Assembly: GCF_017896165.1 (NCBI RefSeq)
Contig: NZ_JAFCNB010000001.1
Span: 62,001-126,000 of the forward strand
Length of the DNA: 64,000 nt
Source of the DNA: Microbispora oryzae
GTDB taxonomy: Bacteria > Actinomycetota > Actinomycetes > Streptosporangiales > Streptosporangiaceae
Direction: 5' to 3'
This document shows positions 11,885-21,297 of this stretch, piece by piece. The position numbers were made by a program, and so were the translations under genes. Position 1 is the first letter of the stretch, and each line of letters starts with the position of its first letter. The notes below the pieces were generated by a model. It had not been told where the DNA came from. It saw only the letters and a program-made list of their open reading frames with translations, and ran no database searches.

Positions 11885-12727
11885 ATGATTCTTGTCACTG
11901 GTGCGACAGGCACCGTCGGCACTGAAGTGGTCCGGTTGCTGGCCAGGCGCGGTGAGCGGGTCAGGGCGATGACGCGCAACCCGCGAGGCGTGAGTCTGCC
12001 CGCGGAGGTCGTACGGGGAGATTTCGACGACCGTGAGTCTCTCGACAGCGCGGTGGCCGGGGTCGGCGCCGTCTTCCTGCTGGACGCGCCGGGCCCCTGG
12101 CTCGAGCGGCACGACCTGGCGATGCTCGACGCCGTGCGGTCCCACGGTGTCGGGAAGGTGGTGAAGTTGTCCGCCATCGGCACCGGCGAGGAGACCGAGC
12201 CGAGGGTCGGCGGCTGGCACCTCCCCGGCGAGCGAGCGCTGCGCGCGGGCAAGGCGGCCTGGACGATCCTGCGGCCCAGCAGCTTTGCCACCAACACCCT
12301 GCACTGGGCCTCCAGGATCAAGGCGGGGCAGCCGATCTCCAACCTGACCGGGAACGGCGCCCAAGGCGTGATCGATCCACGCGACGTCGCCGAGGTCGCA
12401 GTCGTGGCGCTGACCACGCCGGACCACGCGGGCAGGACCTACACGCTGACCGGTCCCGAACTGCTGAGCACACCCGACCAGGTGGAGATCCTGCGGAATG
12501 TGCTCGGCCGGTCCATCGAGATCACCGACGTGCCGCTGGAGGTGGCGAGGAAACAGATGATCGCTGCCGGCCGGGACCCGGACTTCGCCGACGGAGCGAT
12601 GCGCGGCCAGCGGTTCATCGCCGAGGGGGGAAACGCCCGGCTGACCGACGACGTGGCACGCGTGCTCGGACGTACGGCGCGCACCTACGCGACCTGGGCC
12701 GACGACCACCGGGCCGCATTCGACTAG
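11885..12727 (+). CDS. NmrA/atypical SDR-family NAD(P)-binding protein
   Basis: 280 residues with an N-terminal NAD(P)-binding motif (ILVTGATGTVGTEVVRLL) and the atypical-SDR layout of NmrA/QOR2-like proteins: VRAMTRNP contacts the NADP phosphate, and VVKLSAIG and WTILRPSSFATN are typical. These proteins are quinone or NADPH sensors/reductases; the substrate is not deducible. I chose the ATG at 11885, the start of the Rossmann strand. A frame extending upstream would overlap the AraC gene and lacks homology. It is probably regulated by the divergent AraC protein. Confidence 0.88.
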   Translation: MILVTGATGTVGTEVVRLLARRGERVRAMTRNPRGVSLPAEVVRGDFDDRESLDSAVAGVGAVFLLDAPGPWLERHDLAMLDAVRSHGVGKVVKLSAIGTGEETEPRVGGWHLPGERALRAGKAAWTILRPSSFATNTLHWASRIKAGQPISNLTGNGAQGVIDPRDVAEVAVVALTTPDHAGRTYTLTGPELLSTPDQVEILRNVLGRSIEITDVPLEVARKQMIAAGRDPDFADGAMRGQRFIAEGGNARLTDDVARVLGRTARTYATWADDHRAAFD

Positions 12728-13000
12728 GTGGTCGAATGCCTGGTTTGGCACGGCCGAGCAGCTCCGCATGGTGGACGTCGTACGCGGCCGGATAGGCAAG
12801 GCCACCGCCGCGACCGTAGGCGAAGCGCCTCGCGACCTACGTCGGCTTCGACGTGGACATCGACCTGGACCCGAGCCGGTTCATCGGCTGAGCCGCACCA
12901 TCGCCGATTCGGGAACGCAGACCGCGGGCACCTGGGAGCGAGGCGGTCCGTTGTCGTCTGGTGGGGCGCCCGTCGTGCCCCGCTTCCGAGGAGGGGTGCT
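12728..13000. other. Intergenic segment with possible gene remnant
   Basis: 273 bp without an intact gene. A short plus-strand frame ending with TGA at 12890-12892 encodes RLATYVGFDVDIDLDPSRFIG, which looks like the C-terminus of a real protein, but the frame is closed by TAG at 12817-12819. I could not assign a family. The last 15 bases carry the AGGAGGGG ribosome-binding site of the DUF4126 gene. Confidence 0.3.
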
Positions 13001-13628
13001 CATGTTCGCGGCGCTGACCGGGCTCGGCCTGTCCACCGCGGCCGGGCTCAACGCGTACATCCCGCTGATGGTCGTGGGGCTGCTGGCCCGCTTCACCGAC
13101 GCGGTGCGGCTGCCGGACGGCTACGCGTGGCTGACGAACGGATGGGTGCTGGCGATCGTCGCGATGCTCCTGGCCGCCGAGTTCGTGCTCGACAAGGTGC
13201 CCGTGGTCGACCACGTCAACGACATGATCCAGACCGCCGTACGGCCCGCCGCCGGCGGCGTGGTCTTCAGCGCGACGGCCGCGGCGGCCAAACTCGACAA
13301 CTCGGCCTGGATGGCGGAGCACCCGGCGGTGGGATGGGTCCTGGGCATCGTCGTGGCGCTGATCGTGCATCTGGTCAAGGCGAGCGCGCGGCCGGTGGTG
13401 AACACGGCCACAGTGGGCGCCGGGGCGCCGGTCGTCAGCACGATCGAGGACGCGAGCTCGCTCGGCATGAGCCTGATCGCCGTCTTCCTGCCGGCGCTCG
13501 TCGTCGTCGCGCTCGCCCTGCTCGGCTTCGTCGCCTGGCGCCTCGTCCGCCGCATCCGGCGCCACCGCCAGGCACGCCGGGCCCGCGCCGCGGCCGCCCC
13601 GCCGGACCGGAGGAACGAGCCGTGGTAG
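13001..13628 (+). CDS. DUF4126 integral membrane protein
   Basis: 208 residues with about five hydrophobic segments. It begins MFAALTGLGLSTAAGLNAYIPLMVVGLLAR, the characteristic DUF4126 opening, and includes LDKVPVVDHVNDMIQTAVRP and a Gly/Ala-rich last helix before a basic tail. Function is unknown. The ATG at 13001 is chosen because AGGAGGGG lies seven bases upstream. It converges with uvrB. Confidence 0.88.
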
Positions 13629-13676
13629 CCCCGCGTCCGGCGGCGGCCTCACTGCCCGGGCTTTACTTCACGGGGC

Positions 13677-15788
<2,112 letters not shown>

Positions 15789-15893
15789 CGGCCCCTCACC
15801 ACTCCTCGCTCGTTCCGCGGACGCCGCCCCCGGTGGGCCCAGCCGCCGCCCCGCCGCCGCCGCGCCCGGGCCGCTCCACCCGCGACACTGTCC

Positions 15894-15916
15894 AACCTAT
15901 GCGTACCCACCGACAT
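15894..15916 (-). promoter_or_regulatory. Putative LexA-independent DNA-damage promoter (RecA-NDp / PafBC type) of uvrB
   Basis: On the minus strand the sequence reads ATGTCGGTG, then eight bases, then TAGGTT. This fits the published mycobacterial RecA-NDp consensus tTGTCRGTG-N8-TAnnnT, with only the first base off. It lies about 105 bp upstream of the uvrB start, a DNA repair gene, in the right orientation. That the activator is PafBC is inferred from what is known in mycobacteria. Confidence 0.65.
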
Positions 15917-15949
15917 TTCCGGTCGCGTCCGGCCGCCTCCAGCGGCATG

Positions 15950-16053
15950 CGGCCGCCACGGTGCCGCCACGGTGCCGCCACGGTGCCGCCACTGTGCCGC
16001 CACTGTGCCGCCACTGTGCCGCCACTGTGCCGCCACTGTGCCGCCACTGTGCC
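15950..16053. repeat. 11-bp tandem repeat array (about nine copies)
   Basis: Plus-strand unit GTGCCGCCACT or GTGCCGCCACG, repeated head to tail. The first units carry G and the later ones T at the variable base, so the array looks like two successive expansions. It starts just after the ecfT stop and ends upstream of the uvrB promoter motif. The period is close to one helical turn. Open frames through it exist on both strands but have no ribosome-binding site, so I treat it as non-coding. Confidence 0.9.
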
Positions 16054-16061
16054 GGTGCGGC

Positions 16062-16667
16062 TCAGTCGTCGAGGCCGCGGGCCGCGAGCGCCTCGCCCAG
16101 CGCGTCCGCGTGCCGCAGGGCGCTCACCACGAGCGGCACGGCGAAGGCCCGCGGGCTCCGCTCGACGCCCCTGGCCAGCTGGGCCTCCCGGACCCGGGTG
16201 ACGAGCCCGGCGACGACAGGCACGCTGCGCAGCGTGAGGGAGAGCAGCAGCGCCAGGCGGAACGGGTCGAGGCCCACCAGCGCCGCCGGGGCGAGACAAC
16301 GTTCCAGGCAGGCCATCAGGTCGGCCGTACGGGTGGTCAGGGTGACGAGGCCGGCCAGGGCGACGGCGAGCACGACGCGCAGCGACGAGGAGACCGCGCC
16401 GGCCGCGTCCGCCAGCAGCAGCTGCAGGAGGAAAAGGGACACGACGAACCAGCGGACCGGCCGGATCTGCGCCCAGGCGGCCGCCGCGCCCACCCCGGAG
16501 ATCGCGTACAGCGCCGCCACGACGGCCGCGGCGCCCGCGAGGCTCGCGGGCGACCGCAGCAGCACGAGCGCCGTGCACGACGCGGCGAGCCCCGCGAGCT
16601 TGGCCCCGGCGGGGAGCCGGTGCAGCGGTGATCCGCCCCGGACGTAGGCGCCGGTGAGCCCGTTCAC
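16062..16667 (-). CDS. bioN: Energy-coupling factor transporter membrane subunit (BioN/EcfT)
   Basis: 201-residue integral membrane protein with five or so hydrophobic segments and EcfT-type Ala-Arg-Gly motifs in the cytoplasmic part (AQLARGVERSP, ALAARGLDD) that dock onto the ATPase. It is the T component linking EcfA to the substrate-binding protein, here most likely BioY four genes upstream. The GTG start overlaps the ecfA stop (GTGA), showing tight coupling. It is the last gene of the cluster and is followed directly by the 11-bp repeat array. Confidence 0.88.
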   Translation of the reverse strand: MNGLTGAYVRGGSPLHRLPAGAKLAGLAASCTALVLLRSPASLAGAAAVVAALYAISGVGAAAAWAQIRPVRWFVVSLFLLQLLLADAAGAVSSSLRVVLAVALAGLVTLTTRTADLMACLERCLAPAALVGLDPFRLALLLSLTLRSVPVVAGLVTRVREAQLARGVERSPRAFAVPLVVSALRHADALGEALAARGLDD

Positions 16668-17338
16668 GACATCATCGCCTCGTAGTGGGCGAGGGCGGTC
16701 CGGGGGTCGGCGTCGGCGACGACGCGCCCCTGGTCGATCACCAGCACGCGGTCGAAGTCCCGCAGCAGCGCCAGGTCGTGGGTGACCACGACGACCTGCT
16801 GCGGAAGACCGCGCAGCACGGCGGCCACCTGCCGGGAGTGGCGCAGGTCGAGCAGGGTCGTCGGCTCGTCCATGACCAGGACGTCGGGCTCGAGCACCAG
16901 GACCGAGCACAGGGCGAGCAGCTGCTTCTGGCCACCGGACAGATGGTGCGCCGGGTGATCTCCGTACTCGGCGAGGCCGTGCCCGGCCAGCACCTCGCGC
17001 ACCCGGCGCTCGACCTCCGCCCGCGGCAGCCCCTTGCGCCGCAGCGAGAAGGCCACGTCCTCGGCGACCGTCGGCATCACGATCTGTGCGTCGGGGTCGG
17101 TGAACAGGAACCCCACGCGGCGTCTGATCCGCGCCGCCTGGCGGCGGGTGTCGAGCCCGTGCACGGTGACGCTGCCCGAGGTCGGCAGCACCAGGCCGTT
17201 GAGGAGGCGGGCGAGCGTGCTCTTGCCGGAGCCGTTGGCCCCCACCACGCCGACGCGGCGCTCGGCGAGCGTGGCGGTCACGCCGCGCAGCACGTCCCGC
17301 TGCCCGAGCCGTACGTGGACGTCGGTCAGCTCGATCAC
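16664..17338 (-). CDS. bioM: Energy-coupling factor transporter ATPase (BioM/EcfA)
   Basis: 224-residue ABC ATPase with Walker A GANGSGKST at residues 33-41, signature LSGGQKQLLALCSVLVLEPDVLVMDEPT and the H-loop VVVTHDLALL. VGFLFTDPDAQIVMPTVAEDVAF is the Q-loop region typical of ECF ATPases. A single ATPase gene paired with EcfT and BioY fits the BioMNY biotin transporter. The GTG start follows a 17-bp tandem duplication that separates it from the thiolase stop. Confidence 0.9.
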   Translation of the reverse strand: MIELTDVHVRLGQRDVLRGVTATLAERRVGVVGANGSGKSTLARLLNGLVLPTSGSVTVHGLDTRRQAARIRRRVGFLFTDPDAQIVMPTVAEDVAFSLRRKGLPRAEVERRVREVLAGHGLAEYGDHPAHHLSGGQKQLLALCSVLVLEPDVLVMDEPTTLLDLRHSRQVAAVLRGLPQQVVVVTHDLALLRDFDRVLVIDQGRVVADADPRTALAHYEAMMS

Positions 17339-17369
17339 TCAGACCACCTCGGCACTCAGACCACCTCGA
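17336..17369. repeat. 17-bp direct duplication at the thiolase/ecfA junction
   Basis: CACTCAGACCACCTCGG at 17336-17352 is followed at once by an almost identical copy at 17353-17369. Read on the minus strand, each copy contains GAGGTGGTCTGAGTG, that is, a ribosome-binding site, a TGA stop and a GTG start. The duplication has turned what was probably a tight stop/start junction into a 17-base spacer. Confidence 0.9.
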
Positions 17370-18501
17370 AGAGGGCCGCGAGCCCCTGGCCGCCGCCGAC
17401 CGCGACCGCCGCGAGGCCCAGTGTCCCCGGCGGCGCCCCCGCGGCGGCCAGCCGGCCGAACAGCCGGGCGACGACCACCGCCCCACTGGCGCCCCAGGGA
17501 TGACCGAGGGCGAGCGCGCCGCCGTCGGCGCACACCCGGTCGGCGTCGGCGCCCAGGGGGTCGAGCCCCAGCTCGTCGGTCACCGCGAGCACCTGCGCCG
17601 CGAACGCCTCCACGATCTCCACCGCCGCCACTCGATCCAGTTCCACTCCGGCCCGCCGCAGGACGCGCCGGACGGCGGGCACCGGCCCCCACCCGGGAAG
17701 CGCCGGGTCGCAGCCGACGACGGCCCCCGCCACGAGCCGCAGCCCGGGCAGGCCGGCCCGCAGCCGTCCGGGGACGACGGCGACGGCCGCCGCTCCGTCG
17801 CTCACCGGGGAGGAGTTGCCCGCCGTCACCGTACCGCCGGGGACGAACGCCGCAGGCAGGCGGGCCAGCGATGCCGCCCGCAGGGAACGCGGGCGCTGGT
17901 CGGCCGTCCGGCCCTCGATCGGCACGATCTCCCGGTCGAAGCGGCCCGCGTCCCTGGCCGCGAGCGCCCGGGTGTGGCTGCGGAGCGCGTAAGCGTCCTG
18001 CCGCTCCCGGGTCACGCCGCGCGCGGCGGCCAGCGCCTCGGCGGCCGGGCCCATGTCCGGGTCCGGGTATCCCTCCGGCGCGAAGGGCGCCCGGTCGTAC
18101 GGCACCGCCTCGCCTCCCGGACGGCGGTGCGCCCTGGCGGGCGCCGTGGAGGCGCTCTCCACGCCTCCGGCGATGACAAGGGCCGCCTCCCCCGCCCGGA
18201 CGGCCTGCGCGGCCAGCAGGACCGCGGCGAGCCCGCTGCCGCACTGGCGGTCGACGGTCACGCCCGGGACGTCGTGGCCGAGGCCCGCGGCGAGCGCGGC
18301 GATCCGGGCGACGTCTCCCCCGGGCCCGGTGCAGTTGCCCAGCACCACGTCGTCGACGGGCAGGCCCAGGTCCGCGACGTCGCGGGCGACCGCCGCGACG
18401 ACCGGCGCGGCCAGCCCGTCGACCGGCACCGCGCGGAAGGCGTGACCGGCCGTGCCGATGGGGGTACGGCGGGCCGCCACGATGATCGGTTCGTCCCTCA
18501 T
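17356..18501 (-). CDS. Thiolase-family protein lacking two active-site residues (YhfS-like)
   Basis: 381 residues with thiolase fold landmarks: nucleophile Cys87 in TVDRQCGSGLAA, AGGVESAS, TAGNSSPVSDGAAA and His334 in ALGHPWGASGA. The usual NEAF motif reads VEAF (Val297 instead of Asn). The last CxG motif reads AVGGG, so the second catalytic Cys is Ala367. These two residues help form the oxyanion hole and act as acid/base in typical thiolases, so ordinary acetyl-CoA acetyltransferase activity is doubtful. It sits between an acyl-CoA ligase and biotin ECF genes, as yhfS does in Bacillus. It may be a non-classical condensing or acyl-transfer enzyme. Confidence 0.85.
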   Translation of the reverse strand: MRDEPIIVAARRTPIGTAGHAFRAVPVDGLAAPVVAAVARDVADLGLPVDDVVLGNCTGPGGDVARIAALAAGLGHDVPGVTVDRQCGSGLAAVLLAAQAVRAGEAALVIAGGVESASTAPARAHRRPGGEAVPYDRAPFAPEGYPDPDMGPAAEALAAARGVTRERQDAYALRSHTRALAARDAGRFDREIVPIEGRTADQRPRSLRAASLARLPAAFVPGGTVTAGNSSPVSDGAAAVAVVPGRLRAGLPGLRLVAGAVVGCDPALPGWGPVPAVRRVLRRAGVELDRVAAVEIVEAFAAQVLAVTDELGLDPLGADADRVCADGGALALGHPWGASGAVVVARLFGRLAAAGAPPGTLGLAAVAVGGGQGLAALFEVV

Positions 18502-18502
18502 G

Positions 18503-19894
18503 TCAGGAGAGCCGTGGGAATCGCGCGTCCCCGTCGGCCAGCCGGGCCGCGATGAGGCCCCTGGCCGGCTTCCCTGCGGGCGTGCGGGGCAGGCTGCGGA
18601 CCGCGTACCAGCGCCGGGGCCGCTGCGCCACGTCGAGCTCGCCGCGCGCCGCCGACTCCAGCGCCGCCCGCGACGCGTCCCCCTCGACGACCGCGGTGAC
18701 CACCGCGCCCAGGTAGGCGTGCGGTGAGCCGACCACGACCACGTCGCCCACTCCCGGCACCCTCCTGAGCACCTCTTCGACGTCCTCGGGGACGACGGTG
18801 GCGCCGCCCGTCTGGATCGCGCCGTCTCCGCGGCCGCGCAGCCGCAGCACCTCGCCGGGCCGGTACGGCTCCGCGAGGTCGCCGACGGTGAACCAGCCGC
18901 CGTCCCGGCGCAGCGGGCCCGTCGCGTCGCCCAGGTAGCCCTCCGCCGTCCACGGAGAGCGCACCCAGACCTCGCCGAGCTCCTGCCCGGGCACCTCCCT
19001 GACGTCGATCTCGACGCCGGGGAACGGCCGCAGGCCCGCGCCGTCGGCGTCCAGGGCGACGAACGACAGCTCGGTGGCGCCGTAGTAGGACACGACGCGC
19101 ACCCCGGCCCGCGCCGCCAGGTCACGGGTCTCGGGGGGCAGCGACGCCCCGCCGACCACGGCCGTCCGCAACGGTCCTCCCGTCTCGCGCAGGGCGTCGA
19201 GCACGGCGGGGAGCCGGTGCGGCACCACGTGGACGGCGGTGGCCCGGCGCAGGTACGGGGCCGGTGACCCGGCCGGCCACCGGCCGGGGACGACCGCCGT
19301 CGCTCCGGCCGAAAGGGTGTGCGCCGCCGCGAAGCCGTACAGGGAGGAGACGAGCGGGCCGGGGATCAGCACGACGTCGTCCTGGCCGATCCCGGTCAGC
19401 TCGTCGACGTGCGGGAACGACGCGGTCCACGACGCGCGGGTCCGCACCACCGCGCGCGGCCTGCCGGTGCTGCCGGAGCTGAAGCAGGCCCAGGTGAGGT
19501 CGCCCGGCGCGGGACGGTGATCCGGGAGCGCCGCCTCCGTCACAGCCGCCGTGGACGGCCCTCCGGCGGGCGCGGGCGGCGTGTCGAGCAGGGCGTCGGC
19601 GGGCACGGCCCGCATGACCCGGGCCCGCCGGTCCCGGTCCCACCCGGGGTCGCACAGCAGGGGTGTGACCCCGGCCAGGTCGGCGGCGAGCACGGTGACG
19701 AGGAGATCGGCGGGGTCGGCCAGGCTGACGGCGGCCGACGTGCCGGGGCCGAGCCCGCGGCCGAGCAGGCCGCGGGCGGCGCCGCGGACCATCTCGGCGA
19801 GCGCGGCGTAGGTGAGGTCTCCTCCCGGGCCGCTCACCGCGACGCGGTCAGGGCGTTCGGAGGCGTGCCGGAGGACGAGCGCGGCGACGGGCAC
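18503..19894 (-). CDS. AMP-forming acyl-CoA ligase (YhfT-like)
   Basis: 463 residues of the adenylate-forming superfamily. Visible motifs: phosphate loop FSSGSTGRPRAVVRT (138-152; the common Lys is Arg), YYGATE, GDLAEPYRPGEVLRLRGRGDGAIQTGG hinge region, and C-terminal catalytic Lys in TPAGKPARG (about residue 442). It would activate a carboxylic acid to acyl-CoA via acyl-AMP. It starts with GTG four bases after bioY and ends one base before the thiolase start, so the three are one operon. By analogy with Bacillus yhfUTS it may act on a fatty-acid or pimelate-related acid; the substrate is unproven. Confidence 0.85.
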   Translation of the reverse strand: MPVAALVLRHASERPDRVAVSGPGGDLTYAALAEMVRGAARGLLGRGLGPGTSAAVSLADPADLLVTVLAADLAGVTPLLCDPGWDRDRRARVMRAVPADALLDTPPAPAGGPSTAAVTEAALPDHRPAPGDLTWACFSSGSTGRPRAVVRTRASWTASFPHVDELTGIGQDDVVLIPGPLVSSLYGFAAAHTLSAGATAVVPGRWPAGSPAPYLRRATAVHVVPHRLPAVLDALRETGGPLRTAVVGGASLPPETRDLAARAGVRVVSYYGATELSFVALDADGAGLRPFPGVEIDVREVPGQELGEVWVRSPWTAEGYLGDATGPLRRDGGWFTVGDLAEPYRPGEVLRLRGRGDGAIQTGGATVVPEDVEEVLRRVPGVGDVVVVGSPHAYLGAVVTAVVEGDASRAALESAARGELDVAQRPRRWYAVRSLPRTPAGKPARGLIAARLADGDARFPRLS

Positions 19895-19898
19895 GGGA

Positions 19899-20543
19899 TC
19901 ATCGCCCCCCGGCGCGGAGTCGCTCCCTGTGGACGGCGGGGACCGCGTCGGGGTAGGCCCGTTGCGTGCCCCGCGCCACGACGGACGTGAGGATCGCCTT
20001 CGCCACGTCGCCGGGCAGGAAGGCCGCGCTCAGGAGCGCGGTCTTGCCCAGGGAGAGGCCGGTGACCGCGGCCTGCACCGGGACGCCGAGGAGGTAGACG
20101 ACGCCCACGCCGCCCAGCAGGCAGGCGACCAGCAGCCGGACGGTGCCCGGCGCGCGGCCGCCGCGTTCCACGATCCATCCCGTCACGGCCGCGCCGGGGA
20201 GCCATCCGATCAGGAAGCCCGCGGACGGGCCGGTGAACACGCCGAGCCCACCCCGGCCGCCCGCGAGCAGGGGCAGCCCTGCGGCGACGAGCACGAGCAG
20301 CACCGCGACGGCGAGCGCGCCGCGCCAGGTGCCGAGGATCGCCCCGGTGAGCATGACCCCCAGCGTCTGCAGGGTGATCGGCACGGCGTCGCCGAAGACG
20401 TTCAGTGTGCCCGGCAGCCCGAGCACGGCGATCAGCGCGGCGAAGACGGCGACCCTCGCCAGGTCTCCGGCCGGGAACCGGCGCCCCGCGGGGACGGCCG
20501 CCTCTTCCTCGGATCCCGTCGATGCCTTGCCTTCATCTGTCAT
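19899..20543 (-). CDS. bioY: Biotin transporter substrate-binding subunit BioY
   Basis: 214-residue membrane protein with six hydrophobic segments. The BioY signature VPITLQTLGVMLTGAILG is present, together with GPSAGFLIGWLPGA and the C-terminal AFLPGDVAKAILTSVVA. BioY binds biotin and works with EcfA/EcfT encoded three genes downstream. The start at 20543 removes an upstream open frame that overlaps the TetR gene. It is the first gene of the bioY-ligase-thiolase-ecfA-ecfT operon. I found no recognisable BirA or BioQ operator in the roughly 95 bp upstream. Confidence 0.92.
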   Translation of the reverse strand: MTDEGKASTGSEEEAAVPAGRRFPAGDLARVAVFAALIAVLGLPGTLNVFGDAVPITLQTLGVMLTGAILGTWRGALAVAVLLVLVAAGLPLLAGGRGGLGVFTGPSAGFLIGWLPGAAVTGWIVERGGRAPGTVRLLVACLLGGVGVVYLLGVPVQAAVTGLSLGKTALLSAAFLPGDVAKAILTSVVARGTQRAYPDAVPAVHRERLRAGGR

Positions 20544-20638
20544 GGGTCGATCCCATACCCCGGCATTCCAGTCGGCGCATGCGGGTTCCCACAACGTTTC
20601 CGCCTCATGTTCTGGTCGGCGTCTACATACGGGAGCGG

Positions 20639-21205
20639 TCAGGCCCGCAACAGGGTCTCGGCGTACCCGCGCACCGACCGCCTGAGCCGATCCACTCCGC
20701 CCGCTTCCACGACGTGGCGTACCAGGTCGCCGTCGAAGAGCGCGAGCAGGGCGTGGGCGGCGAACTCCGGATCGGTTCCCGGGGGGAGCAGCTCGATGAG
20801 CAGCCCGGTCAGGTGCCGGTGCCAGCGGACGTACGTGGGATCGGCGTAGCGGTCCTGGGCGCACACCCGTTCGTGCGCCGTGAACAGGGCCACGTTGCGT
20901 CCCGCGAGGTCGCTCAGCTCGTCGAGGAACCCGAGCAGCCGCCGTCGCGGCGGCGCCCCCGGGCCGAGCTCCGTGCCCGGCGAGGCGACCGCCTCCGCGA
21001 GCCGGGCCGCCCTCTCGGCGAGCAGCGCCTGGAACAGCCCGCTCCTGTTCCCGAACCGGCGGAACACCGTGCCCTTGCCCACCCCGGCCCTGGCCGCCAC
21101 CTGATCGAGCGAGAACAGCTCGGGACCACTCTGCGCGAGCAGTTCTTCGGTCGCCCGCAGCACGGCCAGGCGGTTGCGGGCGGCGTCCGCGCGCTCCCCG
21201 GACAA
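20639..21205 (-). CDS. TetR-family transcriptional repressor
   Basis: TetR N-terminal helix-turn-helix (LAQSGPELFSLDQVAARAGVGKGTVFRRFGNRSGLFQAL) followed by an all-helical ligand-binding domain. I choose the TTG at 21205 (187 aa), preceded by AAGGGGG. Starts at 21253 or 21256 would put the operator palindrome inside the coding sequence. It is divergent from the MDR oxidoreductase, and two matching palindromes lie between them, so it most likely represses that gene and itself. It lies directly upstream of bioY in the same direction, so a role in biotin control (as for BioQ, another TetR) is possible but not supported by a matching site. Confidence 0.88.
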   Translation of the reverse strand: MSGERADAARNRLAVLRATEELLAQSGPELFSLDQVAARAGVGKGTVFRRFGNRSGLFQALLAERAARLAEAVASPGTELGPGAPPRRRLLGFLDELSDLAGRNVALFTAHERVCAQDRYADPTYVRWHRHLTGLLIELLPPGTDPEFAAHALLALFDGDLVRHVVEAGGVDRLRRSVRGYAETLLRA

Positions 21206-21222
21206 TCGACCCCCTTGAAAGC

Positions 21223-21235
21223 GGACCACTGGTCC
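21223..21235. promoter_or_regulatory. Operator palindrome A (GGACC-ACT-GGTCC)
   Basis: Perfect inverted repeat of five bases per arm with a 3-base centre, flanked by AAAGC on the left. It is nearly identical to the second palindrome 37 bp away and lies in the TetR/oxidoreductase divergent promoter region. Confidence 0.75.
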
Positions 21236-21259
21236 CGCTATTCTCGCACCCATCAAAGC

Positions 21260-21272
21260 GGACCGATGGTCC
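21260..21272. promoter_or_regulatory. Operator palindrome B (GGACC-GAT-GGTCC)
   Basis: Second copy of the same inverted repeat, again preceded by AAAGC and extended to CGGACC...GGTCCGG. It lies 26 bases upstream of the oxidoreductase ATG. Two copies of one palindrome between divergent genes is the usual layout for autoregulated TetR repressors. Confidence 0.75.
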
Positions 21273-21297
21273 GGATCTCGGCACGAAAGGAGCGACG

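Noticed and set aside
15950-16053. CRISPR array
   Set aside because: Units are 11 bp with no unique spacers and no cas genes nearby; it is a simple tandem repeat.
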